From Planctomycetota bacterium (GTDB taxonomy: Bacteria > Planctomycetota > SZUA-567 > JAFGGJ01), in the NCBI GenBank assembly GCA_016930595.1, contig JAFGGJ010000018.1, positions 1-60,205 of the forward strand: a stretch of 60,205 nucleotides of DNA, given 5' to 3'. The translations under genes were made by a program, and so were the position numbers. The notes beneath the pieces were generated by a model. The model did not search any database, had not been told where the DNA came from, and saw only the letters and a list, made by a program, of their open reading frames with translations. Every line of letters begins with the position of its first letter. Position 1 is the first letter of the stretch. Shown here piece after piece: positions 47,573-54,903 of the stretch.

Positions 47573-48600
47573 CAGCAGCCCTCCGTCAACCGGTTGTACA
47601 CCTCTACCGGATTAGCAATCTTCGCCGTGCACGCGGTAATGCACCGGCCGCAGCCCACGCAGGCTATCTCGCCGATCTTCTCCGGTATGTACTTTCCCTT
47701 CCGGTAGTACCTGTGGCGGAATCTCGCCGCACGCTCCTTGCGGAAATTATGCCCCCCCGCCACCGCTGCAAAATCGGCCAGCAGGCACGCGTCCCATACC
47801 CGGTAACGCCTGCCGGACTCCAATGTCCAGTCCGTGTCATCCTGTACGTCAAAGCAGTAGCACGTCGGACAAACCAGGTTACATGAACCACAGGAATAGC
47901 ACAGCCTTGCCTTTTCCTCCCATACCGGGTGGTTCTCCGACTTGCCCAGCAGGCACGGCAGCCCCAAAGGCTCCCCCTTCAACTCGTGTTTGCGGAGACG
48001 TTTCCGGTTCTTCTCCTGCACGGCTTTCCGTTTTTTCATATCCTTTTTGCTCGCGTCCGGCACCTCACCCGCTGCCGCAAGGAGCTTTTCCCCCCTGGGA
48101 GATGCCGTCTCAACCACGTACCCCCCGTCCACGGCGGTCACCAGCACATCGTAACCCTTATCCACCACCGCCGTTCCCATGCAGCCCGCGAACACGTTTT
48201 CAGAGGGGCTTTCCACGTCGCATGCCACTATGGTCGCCGCTTCCCTGCGGGCCTTGTAATGCGTGTCCACCTCCCCGTCCTTCAGGAATATCGCGTCCAT
48301 CTGGTTGATTGCCGCCATGTCGTAAGGATGAACACCCAGCAGGACGAACGGCTCGCTGTCAATCACGCTTTCATACCCGCCGCCCTTGGAAAACTTCACA
48401 AGGTCTTCCGTCTGGGGCTGCAAGTACTTCTTGGGCGGCAGGATGGTCACGTCGTAATCAAGACGCAGGTCCGCCGCTTTCTCGAGCGGCCCGAATGCGA
48501 ACCGCTCCCCTTTCGCCTGCACGCCGAACACCCGCCCACCGGCAATCAGGGAATCCACCCATTTTTTCAGCGCGGCTTTTTTAAAAAGTTTGATGGCCAT
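47572..48600 (-). CDS. hydB: group 3b hydrogenase iron-sulfur (beta) subunit
   Basis: A 342-residue electron-transfer subunit. Two [4Fe-4S] motifs lie in the C-terminal third: CYSCGSCNLVCPTC and CVGCGRCITAC. The N-terminal part (FGVHPYDMAAI-like, here LLGVHPYDMAAI) matches the HydB/4Fe-4S family 22 fold. The start is the ATG at 48600, six bases after GGAG; longer readings into the upstream region have no ribosome site. It is the first gene of the hydrogenase operon, behind a leader of about 200 bases. Confidence 0.92.
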   Translation of the reverse strand: MAIKLFKKAALKKWVDSLIAGGRVFGVQAKGERFAFGPLEKAADLRLDYDVTILPPKKYLQPQTEDLVKFSKGGGYESVIDSEPFVLLGVHPYDMAAINQMDAIFLKDGEVDTHYKARREAATIVACDVESPSENVFAGCMGTAVVDKGYDVLVTAVDGGYVVETASPRGEKLLAAAGEVPDASKKDMKKRKAVQEKNRKRLRKHELKGEPLGLPCLLGKSENHPVWEEKARLCYSCGSCNLVCPTCYCFDVQDDTDWTLESGRRYRVWDACLLADFAAVAGGHNFRKERAARFRHRYYRKGKYIPEKIGEIACVGCGRCITACTAKIANPVEVYNRLTEGC

Positions 48601-48726
48601 CGGATACTCCATGCATGTTGTTGTAGCTAAAACCTCTCCAGCAAAACCAGGCGCCGCCGTCCATCGGCTCTCTCCGGAACGTCGCCGCACATTCCAGGCG
48701 TACGGCGCCGGATGCATCGGGCCGAA

Positions 48727-48746
48727 GCTGTGAAATAGTTCACAGC
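48727..48746. promoter_or_regulatory. perfect CRP/FNR-family-type palindrome
   Basis: GCTGTGAA (48727-48734) and TTCACAGC (48739-48746) are exact inverted repeats separated by ATAG. The core TGTGA-N6-TCACA is identical to the CRP consensus. It lies about 125 bp upstream of hydB and about 57-76 bases downstream of the predicted hydB start site. As RNA the same sequence would form an 8 bp hairpin with a 4-base loop. Confidence 0.55.
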
Positions 48747-48753
48747 CATCTCC

Positions 48754-48784
48754 AAAAAAATTCGGCCGATCACTCTTTCCGGCC
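48754..48784 (-). terminator. terminator-like hairpin in the hydrogenase leader
   Basis: On the minus strand a 5 bp GC stem (arms 48780-48784 and 48764-48768, 11-base loop) is followed after three bases by seven T. It lies between the predicted promoter and hydB, so it may act as an attenuator. The stem is short. Confidence 0.35.
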
Positions 48785-48809
48785 TCCAAGCGCCATCGGC
48801 ACCGCATTC

Positions 48810-48838
48810 ACTATACACATCCCTCCGGCGTCGCTCAA
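48810..48838 (-). promoter_or_regulatory. promoter of the hydrogenase operon
   Basis: On the minus strand TTGAGC (48833-48838), 17 bp, TATAGT (48810-48815). Confidence 0.6.
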
Positions 48839-48909
48839 GTACCATTTCATTTTTTCACCCAAAAAATTCTGTTTCCGCGCCCCCCCCGACCGGCTTGCTG
48901 TTATGTCTC

Positions 48910-48937
48910 TCGACCAACGCTCATTAACGGGTAGAAT
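48910..48937 (+). promoter_or_regulatory. promoter of the Mrp/complex-I-like operon
   Basis: TCGACC (48910-48915), 16 bp, TAGAAT (48932-48937). The predicted start is within a few bases of the ATG at 48946, and no ribosome site is visible, so the transcript may be leaderless. Confidence 0.45.
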
Positions 48938-48945
48938 CTCACTCC

Positions 48946-50790
48946 ATGGGACCCGCTGCCATAGACCCGCTGCTGCTTCCGGCGGCCGCGCCGCTGTTCG
49001 GCTTCGGCCTTGTCCTTCTGACCCCGCTCCGTCTCCGGAAGCTCCGGTGGTTCATATCCCTGGCATCCGTCGGGTTTCCCCTTTATTTTGCCGGAAGGCT
49101 GGTGGCGGTCCTGGCGGGCGGCTCTTTCCTGGTCGGAGGCGAAGACCTCTCGTACATATTCCTCGGTCCGCTCATAGGTCAGGACAGGATTGTCCCGCTG
49201 CTTTTTGCGGACGGCCTGAACGTTCTTTTCCTGGCATGCGCGACCATTGCAACCTTTATCATCTTCGTTTACTTCTACAGCCTGCCCCGCTCCATAGAAG
49301 ACGACAGGCTGTTCTGTGCTTATTCGCTTCTGGCCGCATCCGGGCTCAACCTTGCGCTGATGGCGGGCAACATCGTTTTCCTGCTGCTGGGATGGCACAT
49401 GGTAGGCATCGCCCTGATCCTCCTGCTGCGCATGAATCCCGCACGGGACACGGACCGTCCCGGCCCCGCCCTTAGAACGCTCATCTGCATCGGAACGGGT
49501 GACATTTCTCTTCTGCTGGCCGCCTGCCTCATCATGTACGTGCGGCCCGCCTCTCCCGGCGACCTCGTGACGGTTTTCAGACAAGGCGTTTTCCCTTCCC
49601 TCGTCCATCACCCACGGCTCCAATTTCTTCTGGCATCCGCCCTGATCGCGGCCGCAGTATCGCGCCTTGCGGTGATACCCTTCCACTCCTGGCTGCCCTC
49701 CAATGCACGCCTCGGCCCCCCGGCCCTTCTTTCGTACGTCCCCGTGAGCGTTTCCGCTCTGCTTGGGACATACGTTCTCGCACGCCTCGTCATGAATCTC
49801 TACCAGACCTGCTACCTGGATCTTCTGGTCTGGGACGTTCTCTTCGTGATCGGCACACTCTCGCTGCTGACCGGTACGGTCATGGCCGCCGCGCAGAACG
49901 ACCTCAGGAAACTTGCGGCCTGGCTGGCAGTGGCACAGGCCGGGTTCTCCATCATCGGTATTGCCTCCGGCACCGTGGTCGGCGTCACGGCCGGCATTTT
50001 TCATTCGATCAGCACTGTTTTCTGCATGTCTGCCTTTTTCATGGTTGCAGGCAACATCGAAGCAGCGACGGGCTCTTCGCTGCTAGGCCATGTGCTGGGC
50101 ATCGGCAGGCGCATGCCTTCGACCCTCGCCGCCTTCGTTATAGCCGCGGCAACGATTGCAGGACTGCCTCCCACCAGCGGCTTCGTGTCCAAGTGGATGA
50201 TCGTACAGGGGCTTCTGGAATCCCAGCGGCCCGTTATCCTTGTCGCCGTCATGTTTGCCATGGCTCTGGGCCTTGCCGCTCTGGTGCGCGTGGCGTTCGC
50301 CGTTTTCATCGACAGGCCCCACGGCGACAATCCCGGCATAGCCGAAGCCTCACCGACACACACCGCCCCGCCCCTGCTCCTCGGCCTGGCATGTATCCTG
50401 CTTGGAATATTCCCCGGCCTGGTCACCGCGTCGCTCGGCATGTTACCGTGGCTGTCAGGCAGAGCATGGTCGTCCGCATGGGCTGTTGCAGCCGTCATGG
50501 TATCCTTTGCCGGCGGACTGGCCGCTTTCGTCCTGCCCTACAGAAAAAATGCTTCGGCCGCCTCGCAGTGGAACTCGCCCGACGGGCTTCAACCGGTCTT
50601 CCCAGCCGGCGCGCTGGCCGCGCCCGCCGAATCCGGCACCTTCGACATCTTCTCCATCGGCGCACGCCTCTTCGGCCGTCTCGATGCACTTTTATCCAGC
50701 GCAAACGACGGCTCCTTCCCCCGCTACACGGCATACGCGATAATCGGGCTTGGACTGCTCCTGGGAGCGGCCCTTGCCTGCCTGACGTGA
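48946..50790 (+). CDS. NuoL/MrpA-type antiporter-like membrane subunit with altered key residues
   Basis: A 614-residue protein with 14-16 TM helices of the complex I subunit 5 family. The region IPFHSWLPSNARLGPPALLS matches the family core around TM7-8. However, the TM5 Glu of NuoL (WEGVG) is His here (GWHMVG, H151). The TM7 Lys (GKSAQ) aligns with R240. The Lys of HAFFKA aligns with M361. Proton pumping by this subunit may therefore be lost or changed. It is the first gene of a five-gene unit, divergent from the hydrogenase operon. The ATG has no ribosome site but lies at the predicted transcription start. Confidence 0.82.
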   Translation: MGPAAIDPLLLPAAAPLFGFGLVLLTPLRLRKLRWFISLASVGFPLYFAGRLVAVLAGGSFLVGGEDLSYIFLGPLIGQDRIVPLLFADGLNVLFLACATIATFIIFVYFYSLPRSIEDDRLFCAYSLLAASGLNLALMAGNIVFLLLGWHMVGIALILLLRMNPARDTDRPGPALRTLICIGTGDISLLLAACLIMYVRPASPGDLVTVFRQGVFPSLVHHPRLQFLLASALIAAAVSRLAVIPFHSWLPSNARLGPPALLSYVPVSVSALLGTYVLARLVMNLYQTCYLDLLVWDVLFVIGTLSLLTGTVMAAAQNDLRKLAAWLAVAQAGFSIIGIASGTVVGVTAGIFHSISTVFCMSAFFMVAGNIEAATGSSLLGHVLGIGRRMPSTLAAFVIAAATIAGLPPTSGFVSKWMIVQGLLESQRPVILVAVMFAMALGLAALVRVAFAVFIDRPHGDNPGIAEASPTHTAPPLLLGLACILLGIFPGLVTASLGMLPWLSGRAWSSAWAVAAVMVSFAGGLAAFVLPYRKNASAASQWNSPDGLQPVFPAGALAAPAESGTFDIFSIGARLFGRLDALLSSANDGSFPRYTAYAIIGLGLLLGAALACLT

Positions 50791-50802
50791 AAGGCCCCTG
50801 AC

Positions 50803-51297
50803 GTGTTGTCCGACATACTGACGACATGCCTGGCAGCGGCGGCGGCGGCGACGGCTCTCTTCGCGATCGAAACCGCCTGCTGGAAACGCTCCCTGTTTTC
50901 ACTGACAGCGGCCGGCATCCTGGCGTCACTGGCATTCCTCAATATCGGTTCGCCCGGTCTTGCGCTGCTGCAGATCCTGGCCACCGCCGCCGTGGCCGTG
51001 CTGCTGCTCCGCCTGGCCGCCGCAACCGACGATGTCGTAATCCTGGGCTCCCGCGATATCCTGGGTATCGCGGCGGTATTCTTCGTAACCGGCATTGTGG
51101 CCATAGCTCTCTACATGCTTCTCGGTCTGCTGCCGCCCGTCGAACCTACCCTTGGACCGGCCGCCAAAGCGATCCCGGATTCCGCCGATGCGATCCTGGT
51201 TTCCGTCCGCCCCCTTGACCTGCTGGTCATCGCTGCCATATTCCTGGTGTTCGCCTTCGGCATTGTCTCCATGGGCAAGAACGAGGTACGCCGATGA
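50803..51297 (+). CDS. MbhD/MrpA C-terminal-like (DUF4040) membrane subunit
   Basis: A 164-residue membrane protein with about five TM helices. The first half (AGILASLAFLNIGSPGLALLQI) matches the DUF4040 pattern found in MbhD and the C-terminal part of MrpA. The second half (a long TM after ILGSRDILG, then LLVIAAIFLVFAFGIVSMGKN) could correspond to an MbhE-like part. The start is GTG at 50803, 12 bp after the previous stop. Its end overlaps the next gene's ATG. It is probably structural within the membrane module. Confidence 0.65.
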   Translation: MLSDILTTCLAAAAAATALFAIETACWKRSLFSLTAAGILASLAFLNIGSPGLALLQILATAAVAVLLLRLAAATDDVVILGSRDILGIAAVFFVTGIVAIALYMLLGLLPPVEPTLGPAAKAIPDSADAILVSVRPLDLLVIAAIFLVFAFGIVSMGKNEVRR

Positions 51298-51716
51298 CAC
51301 CCCGCGACGGACGTTTGCTGAAAACCGCTGTGAATACCGGCACCGGCGCCGTTGTAGCCCTGGCGGTCTACCTGCTTGTTTCCGGCAGGCTGGCAGGGGT
51401 CTTGTCGGGTTCGCTGCTGCTCGGCCTGTCCGCTTCCCTCTTCGCCGCCCGCACGCGCCGTGAATACCGGACGGCCCGTATCTTTGCCGGACCGGCTTTT
51501 TTCACGGCGTGCATCGCTCTTGCATGCCATATCCTCATCAGAGCCGCCTGTTGCCTCCGGGAAGTCCCTCTCGTCTCCGCCGAAACTGCCGCAGGATCCA
51601 CATCCGCCTCCGTTCTTTCCATCCTGGCCAGACTTTCTTTCGGCCTCGCCGTCTCAGCCGGCATGCTCTCAATCTTTGAAACAATCACCGGTCCTGCCCG
51701 TGAAGAAAGGACCTGA
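51294..51716 (+). CDS. MrpB/MnhB-like membrane subunit (divergent)
   Basis: A 140-residue protein with four TM helices. The final helix segment LARLSFGLAVSAGMLSIFET recalls the C-terminus of MnhB/MrpB. The usual PGGGFQGG loop of MnhB is replaced by LAGVLSGS, so the assignment rests mainly on length, topology and position between a DUF4040 and a NuoK-like gene. It overlaps the previous gene by 4 bp (ATGA). If it is not MnhB, it is a small unrecognised membrane subunit of the same complex. Confidence 0.5.
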   Translation: MTPRDGRLLKTAVNTGTGAVVALAVYLLVSGRLAGVLSGSLLLGLSASLFAARTRREYRTARIFAGPAFFTACIALACHILIRAACCLREVPLVSAETAAGSTSASVLSILARLSFGLAVSAGMLSIFETITGPAREERT

Positions 51717-51723
51717 CGCCCCC

Positions 51724-52044
51724 ATGACTCCCCTTGCCGACATCGTTTCCAGTCTCCCGGTCACCTGCTCCATTCTACTCGCCATGTTCGGACTCCACGG
51801 CATCGTGAACGGACGGGACATATTCAGGAACATCGTCGGCCTCGGTGCACTTGCTTCGGGTATCGCCATGTTCGTATCGCTGCTTTCGTCACGCACTGCC
51901 GGCAGGGCGCTTCCGGAATCGCTTTCCTCTTTCTTCATCCTCCTCTCGCTCGGCACGTCGGCACTGCTCGCAGCTCTGGCACTGCGTCTTCTTCGGGAAA
52001 CCGGCTCCTCGCGCACATCCTTGATGAAAAGGCTGAAGCGATGA
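51724..52044 (+). CDS. NuoK/MrpC-like membrane subunit
   Basis: A 106-residue protein with three TM helices. The segment FGLHGIVNGRDIFRNIVGLGAL matches, with its LG-x2-xxRN-xx(R/K)-x-IG pattern, the conserved second half of TM1 to TM2 in NuoK/MnhC. The TM Glu that is conserved in NuoK TM2 is Ala/Leu here (VGLGAL). It overlaps the following gene by 4 bp. It is part of the five-gene membrane unit. Confidence 0.7.
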   Translation: MTPLADIVSSLPVTCSILLAMFGLHGIVNGRDIFRNIVGLGALASGIAMFVSLLSSRTAGRALPESLSSFFILLSLGTSALLAALALRLLRETGSSRTSLMKRLKR

Positions 52045-53537
52045 ACCGGTACGTACTGCTCCTGCTCGTCCTGATCCCACTTTTCACCGCCATCATCCTG
52101 CCGCTGGTCCGGCGCATATGGAACCATGCGGTTGAAACGCTTGTCTTCCTGGTAGTCATGCTTTCCTTCCTGACGGCCGTCTGGCTGGTCAGCAATACCT
52201 CGAACACCACCCTCCTCGCCGGACGTGTACGCCTGGCATGGGACGGCCTTGCCGCTGCTTTTCTCCTGATACTCTCCGGGACCCTGCTTGTTGTTTTCCT
52301 TTTCAGCATAGACCTTGTGGCGCGGAGGGGCACCAGGCTGTCCTACTACCCGCTGCTGATGTTCATGGTCGCCGGCATGACTGGTGTTCTGGTGGCCGCC
52401 GATCTCTTCACGCTATACCTGTTCGTCGAACTGGCGTCGGTTTCGTCGTTTTTCATCATTGCGCTCGGCAGCAATCCGGCGGCGGAAGAAGGAGCTTTCA
52501 AATTCGCGCTTTCACACATCGTGGGCTCGGCACTCGTGGTCATCGGCATCGCCGTGCTTTACAGTATCGCCGGCGGCCTTGATATGGCCCGGCTCGCACG
52601 TTTCTTCTCCTCCGACGGCCACCCGTACGCCAATACCGTGGCGGCCGTCTTCCTGATCGCCGGACTTTCCCTCAAGTCCGGCTTTTTCCCTTTTCACGCC
52701 AACTACGCGGACGGCGCCGTATCGGCTTCCACTCCCGCGGCGGTACTGATTTCCGTGGTACTGCCCAAGATCACTGGAATCTACGTCTTCCTGAGACTCT
52801 TCGTAAACGTGGTCTCCGCGCCGCTGGCTGGAATGTCGATGACAGCCGTCGGCCTGCTGTCCTTCTTCATGGGCTACGTCCTTGCCTCCATGCCCTCTGT
52901 CTCCGCCCGCCGGCGCCTGGCGCTCTCCTCCATGGCCGAGAACGGCTTCGTACTGGCCGCCGTCGGCGTCCTCGCCGTATCCATGCAGTCTCCGGCGTCC
53001 GGAGAAACGGCCCTCCGGCTGCTTGCCACGGGCATCCTTTTCCATATCTTCTCGCACGTGGCCGCAGGAACCGCTCTTTATATGAGCGCTGGGTCGGCGG
53101 CATACGTGTTCGAAACCCGCTCCGATGCTCTCCTCAACGGCTTCGGCAACGCCGTGCCGACGGCCGGTATCGCCGCCGCCACCGGCACGTTCTCTCTCAT
53201 CGGCGTACCCCCGCTTGCCGGTTTCTGGAGCCGCCTTCTGGTTATTGCGGGCGTCTTCCTGTCGGGCCGGCCAGCCCTCGGTCTGCTGTTCCTGGCCGGA
53301 ATACTGCCTGTGCTGCTTTCCTCTAGCAGGATCTACCGGGATATTCTCTGGTCTCCCCCCCCCGACAACCCGCTCCCGGCCTCCCCATTGCCCACGTCCA
53401 TGGGACTGCCCATGCTCCTCCTCGCACTGTGCCTGTTTCTAGCCGGGATCGCCTGGGTCTTTTTTCTGAACGCCGTCTTTCAGCCCGCTGCACACGTGCT
53501 GCTGCAAGGCTGCGGCTACTACGGCCTGCTGCCCTGA
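52041..53537 (+). CDS. NuoN/MrpD-type antiporter-like membrane subunit
   Basis: A 498-residue protein with about 14 TM helices of the proton-translocating antiporter family. Unlike the NuoL-like protein it keeps the TM5 Glu (YLFVELASVSSF, E130), the TM7 Lys (GLSLKSGFFPFH, K212) and the TM8 Lys (LPKITGIY, K243). In the later motif HxxxHxxFK the Lys is replaced by G343 (FHIFSHVAAG). It is the last gene of the membrane module. Its 3' end overlaps the convergent cupin gene by 19 bp. Confidence 0.85.
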   Translation: MNRYVLLLLVLIPLFTAIILPLVRRIWNHAVETLVFLVVMLSFLTAVWLVSNTSNTTLLAGRVRLAWDGLAAAFLLILSGTLLVVFLFSIDLVARRGTRLSYYPLLMFMVAGMTGVLVAADLFTLYLFVELASVSSFFIIALGSNPAAEEGAFKFALSHIVGSALVVIGIAVLYSIAGGLDMARLARFFSSDGHPYANTVAAVFLIAGLSLKSGFFPFHANYADGAVSASTPAAVLISVVLPKITGIYVFLRLFVNVVSAPLAGMSMTAVGLLSFFMGYVLASMPSVSARRRLALSSMAENGFVLAAVGVLAVSMQSPASGETALRLLATGILFHIFSHVAAGTALYMSAGSAAYVFETRSDALLNGFGNAVPTAGIAAATGTFSLIGVPPLAGFWSRLLVIAGVFLSGRPALGLLFLAGILPVLLSSSRIYRDILWSPPPDNPLPASPLPTSMGLPMLLLALCLFLAGIAWVFFLNAVFQPAAHVLLQGCGYYGLLP

Positions 53538-53929
53538 CAGCCCTCATAGGCAGACCCCGCCCGTTCACCGCCCTTGCGCCCCGGGATACTGCTGCCGTGC
53601 AACCACAGGTTCACACACGGGAATTCCGCGTCCGCCACCACGTGATGGTCTTCCCCGGCTTCAGCGACGATCACGTCACCCGCTCCCACCTCGTACCCGA
53701 CCCCGTCCACTTCCACCACCGCCCTGCCTTCCAGGAATATGAAAACCTCGTCGTCGTCATGCACATGCTTTCCACTCCCGCCGCATGACGCGCAATTACA
53801 TCCCTTGTCGTGAGTCCTTTCGCCCGGCTGCTTGAACCCCAGCCCCCCCCGGATATGCGCACCCGGGACTATCCCCTCAAGAATGTGCCGCCCCTTCGGA
53901 TTCAGGTCCCTTATTCTGTAGCGTTTCAC
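53519..53929 (-). CDS. cupin-domain protein with Cys-rich insertion
   Basis: A 136-residue small cupin. The metal-binding motif 1 is visible as KHVHDDDEVFIFLEG (His, His, Glu) and motif 2 as DHHVV. A Cys cluster CNCASCGG precedes motif 1 and is not part of a usual cupin. The start is taken as GTG at 53929, inside the preceding gene's 3' end, with GGAAGG upstream; an in-frame GTG at 53977 is possible. Function unknown; small-molecule binding or isomerisation is typical. Confidence 0.72.
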   Translation of the reverse strand: MKRYRIRDLNPKGRHILEGIVPGAHIRGGLGFKQPGERTHDKGCNCASCGGSGKHVHDDDEVFIFLEGRAVVEVDGVGYEVGAGDVIVAEAGEDHHVVADAEFPCVNLWLHGSSIPGRKGGERAGSAYEGCQGSRP

Positions 53930-54176
53930 CCTTGCCGCCTTCCGTCTCTCCGGCCGCTCCGCAAAACGGACAGACACTGCGGCGCTTCGAATAATACCTG
54001 TTGCAGCTTCCGCACAGCCGCCGCGGAGAAAACCTGACCACCATGTACTTTGTCAGAAGTATGCCCCCCGCTATCACGAATGCCCCCAGTATCACGAAAA
54101 ACGCCCACCACAACCCCTCCGCCACCAGCCCCCCTGCATCATGAACGTGTTCGTGTACGTGATTATGCACTTCCAC
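53877..54176 (-). CDS. small membrane protein with His-rich start and zinc ribbon
   Basis: A 99-residue protein. The N-terminus is His-rich (MEVHNHVHEHVHD, six His in 13 residues). One TM helix lies at about 23-47, and a zinc ribbon (CGSC, then CPFCG) at about 55-75. The His cluster would lie outside and the ribbon inside, or the reverse. The start GTG at 54176 follows the previous gene's stop by six bases. Metal handling is an attractive but unproven idea. Coupled to the cupin gene by a 53 bp overlap. Confidence 0.6.
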   Translation of the reverse strand: MEVHNHVHEHVHDAGGLVAEGLWWAFFVILGAFVIAGGILLTKYMVVRFSPRRLCGSCNRYYSKRRSVCPFCGAAGETEGGKGETLQNKGPESEGAAHS

Positions 54177-54182
54177 GGCGCC

Positions 54183-54593
54183 CTACTTTCCGAACAGCTT
54201 ATTAAGATTTTCCCGCGCTTTCTTCGCGCGCTCCTCCGAATCCGACGTGAATCCGCTCTCGGCCTGCGGCCCTGTCTTCCTTCCACCCCTGCTGTTCCCG
54301 TGCAGGTTCCTCCAGTCCGGCTTTCTGTTCATCCTGCGCGTTTCAGGGTCATCACCGTCGTCCAGAGGCGTCCCGCGCGCCGGCCGGAACACGAAATACT
54401 CGCAGTGGTTCATCCCGTTGGGGTCCAGCGATTCGTCCGCATTCGGCTCCCCGCAGTGCGGACGCGTGTACTCGTCGTAGAACTTGCAGTTGCTGCAGCA
54501 ATGGAGGTACGATCCGCACCCTTCGCATATGTCGTTGAACCCGGGTTTTTCCTTCTCGAGACACGGCGTCCTGCACTTATAGCATACGTTCAA
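54183..54593 (-). CDS. small Cys-rich zinc-binding protein
   Basis: A 136-residue soluble protein of unknown function. The first 65 residues contain ten or more cysteines: CYKC, CLEK, CEGCG, CCSNCKFYDEY, HCGEPN and CEYF. They suggest two zinc or FeS sites. The C-terminal half is basic and low in complexity, ending with a short helix (ARENLNKLFGK). The start is TTG at 54593 with AAGGGA upstream. It leads a three-gene unit with the His-rich membrane protein and the cupin. Confidence 0.68.
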   Translation of the reverse strand: MNVCYKCRTPCLEKEKPGFNDICEGCGSYLHCCSNCKFYDEYTRPHCGEPNADESLDPNGMNHCEYFVFRPARGTPLDDGDDPETRRMNRKPDWRNLHGNSRGGRKTGPQAESGFTSDSEERAKKARENLNKLFGK

Positions 54594-54745
54594 ATCGTTC
54601 CCTTTCTACGGGCTGTTGGAAAACGCAGGAATGCTTTCTGATCCCACGTCTGGTTTTCCCCTGCTCTGCAGTTTACTCTATCGGCAGCCGCGCCGGCCTT
54701 CCGCGAAATCTGCCTCGTGATCGGCGGGAACCTCCACCCCATACA

Positions 54746-54774
54746 ACTATACCTCATCACACGCCCGATGCAAA
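54746..54774 (-). promoter_or_regulatory. possible promoter of the Cys-rich/cupin gene set
   Basis: On the minus strand TTTGCA (54769-54774), 17 bp, TATAGT (54746-54751). No gene was seen between 54594 and 54903; the stretch holds this promoter and that of accD. Confidence 0.45.
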
Positions 54775-54841
54775 CCAAATTCTCCCGCCTTTCCCGCCTG
54801 CCCTTTCATTCCCATCGCCGTCATCCACCCGCAAGCCTCCC

Positions 54842-54870
54842 TTGACTTATCCCGCTTCCCTCAGTATTAT
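54842..54870 (+). promoter_or_regulatory. promoter of accD
   Basis: TTGACT (54842-54847), 17 bp, TATTAT (54865-54870). Confidence 0.75.
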
Positions 54871-54903
54871 CTCCAGTTCACATTGTTTCCTGGAGAAACC
54901 GCT

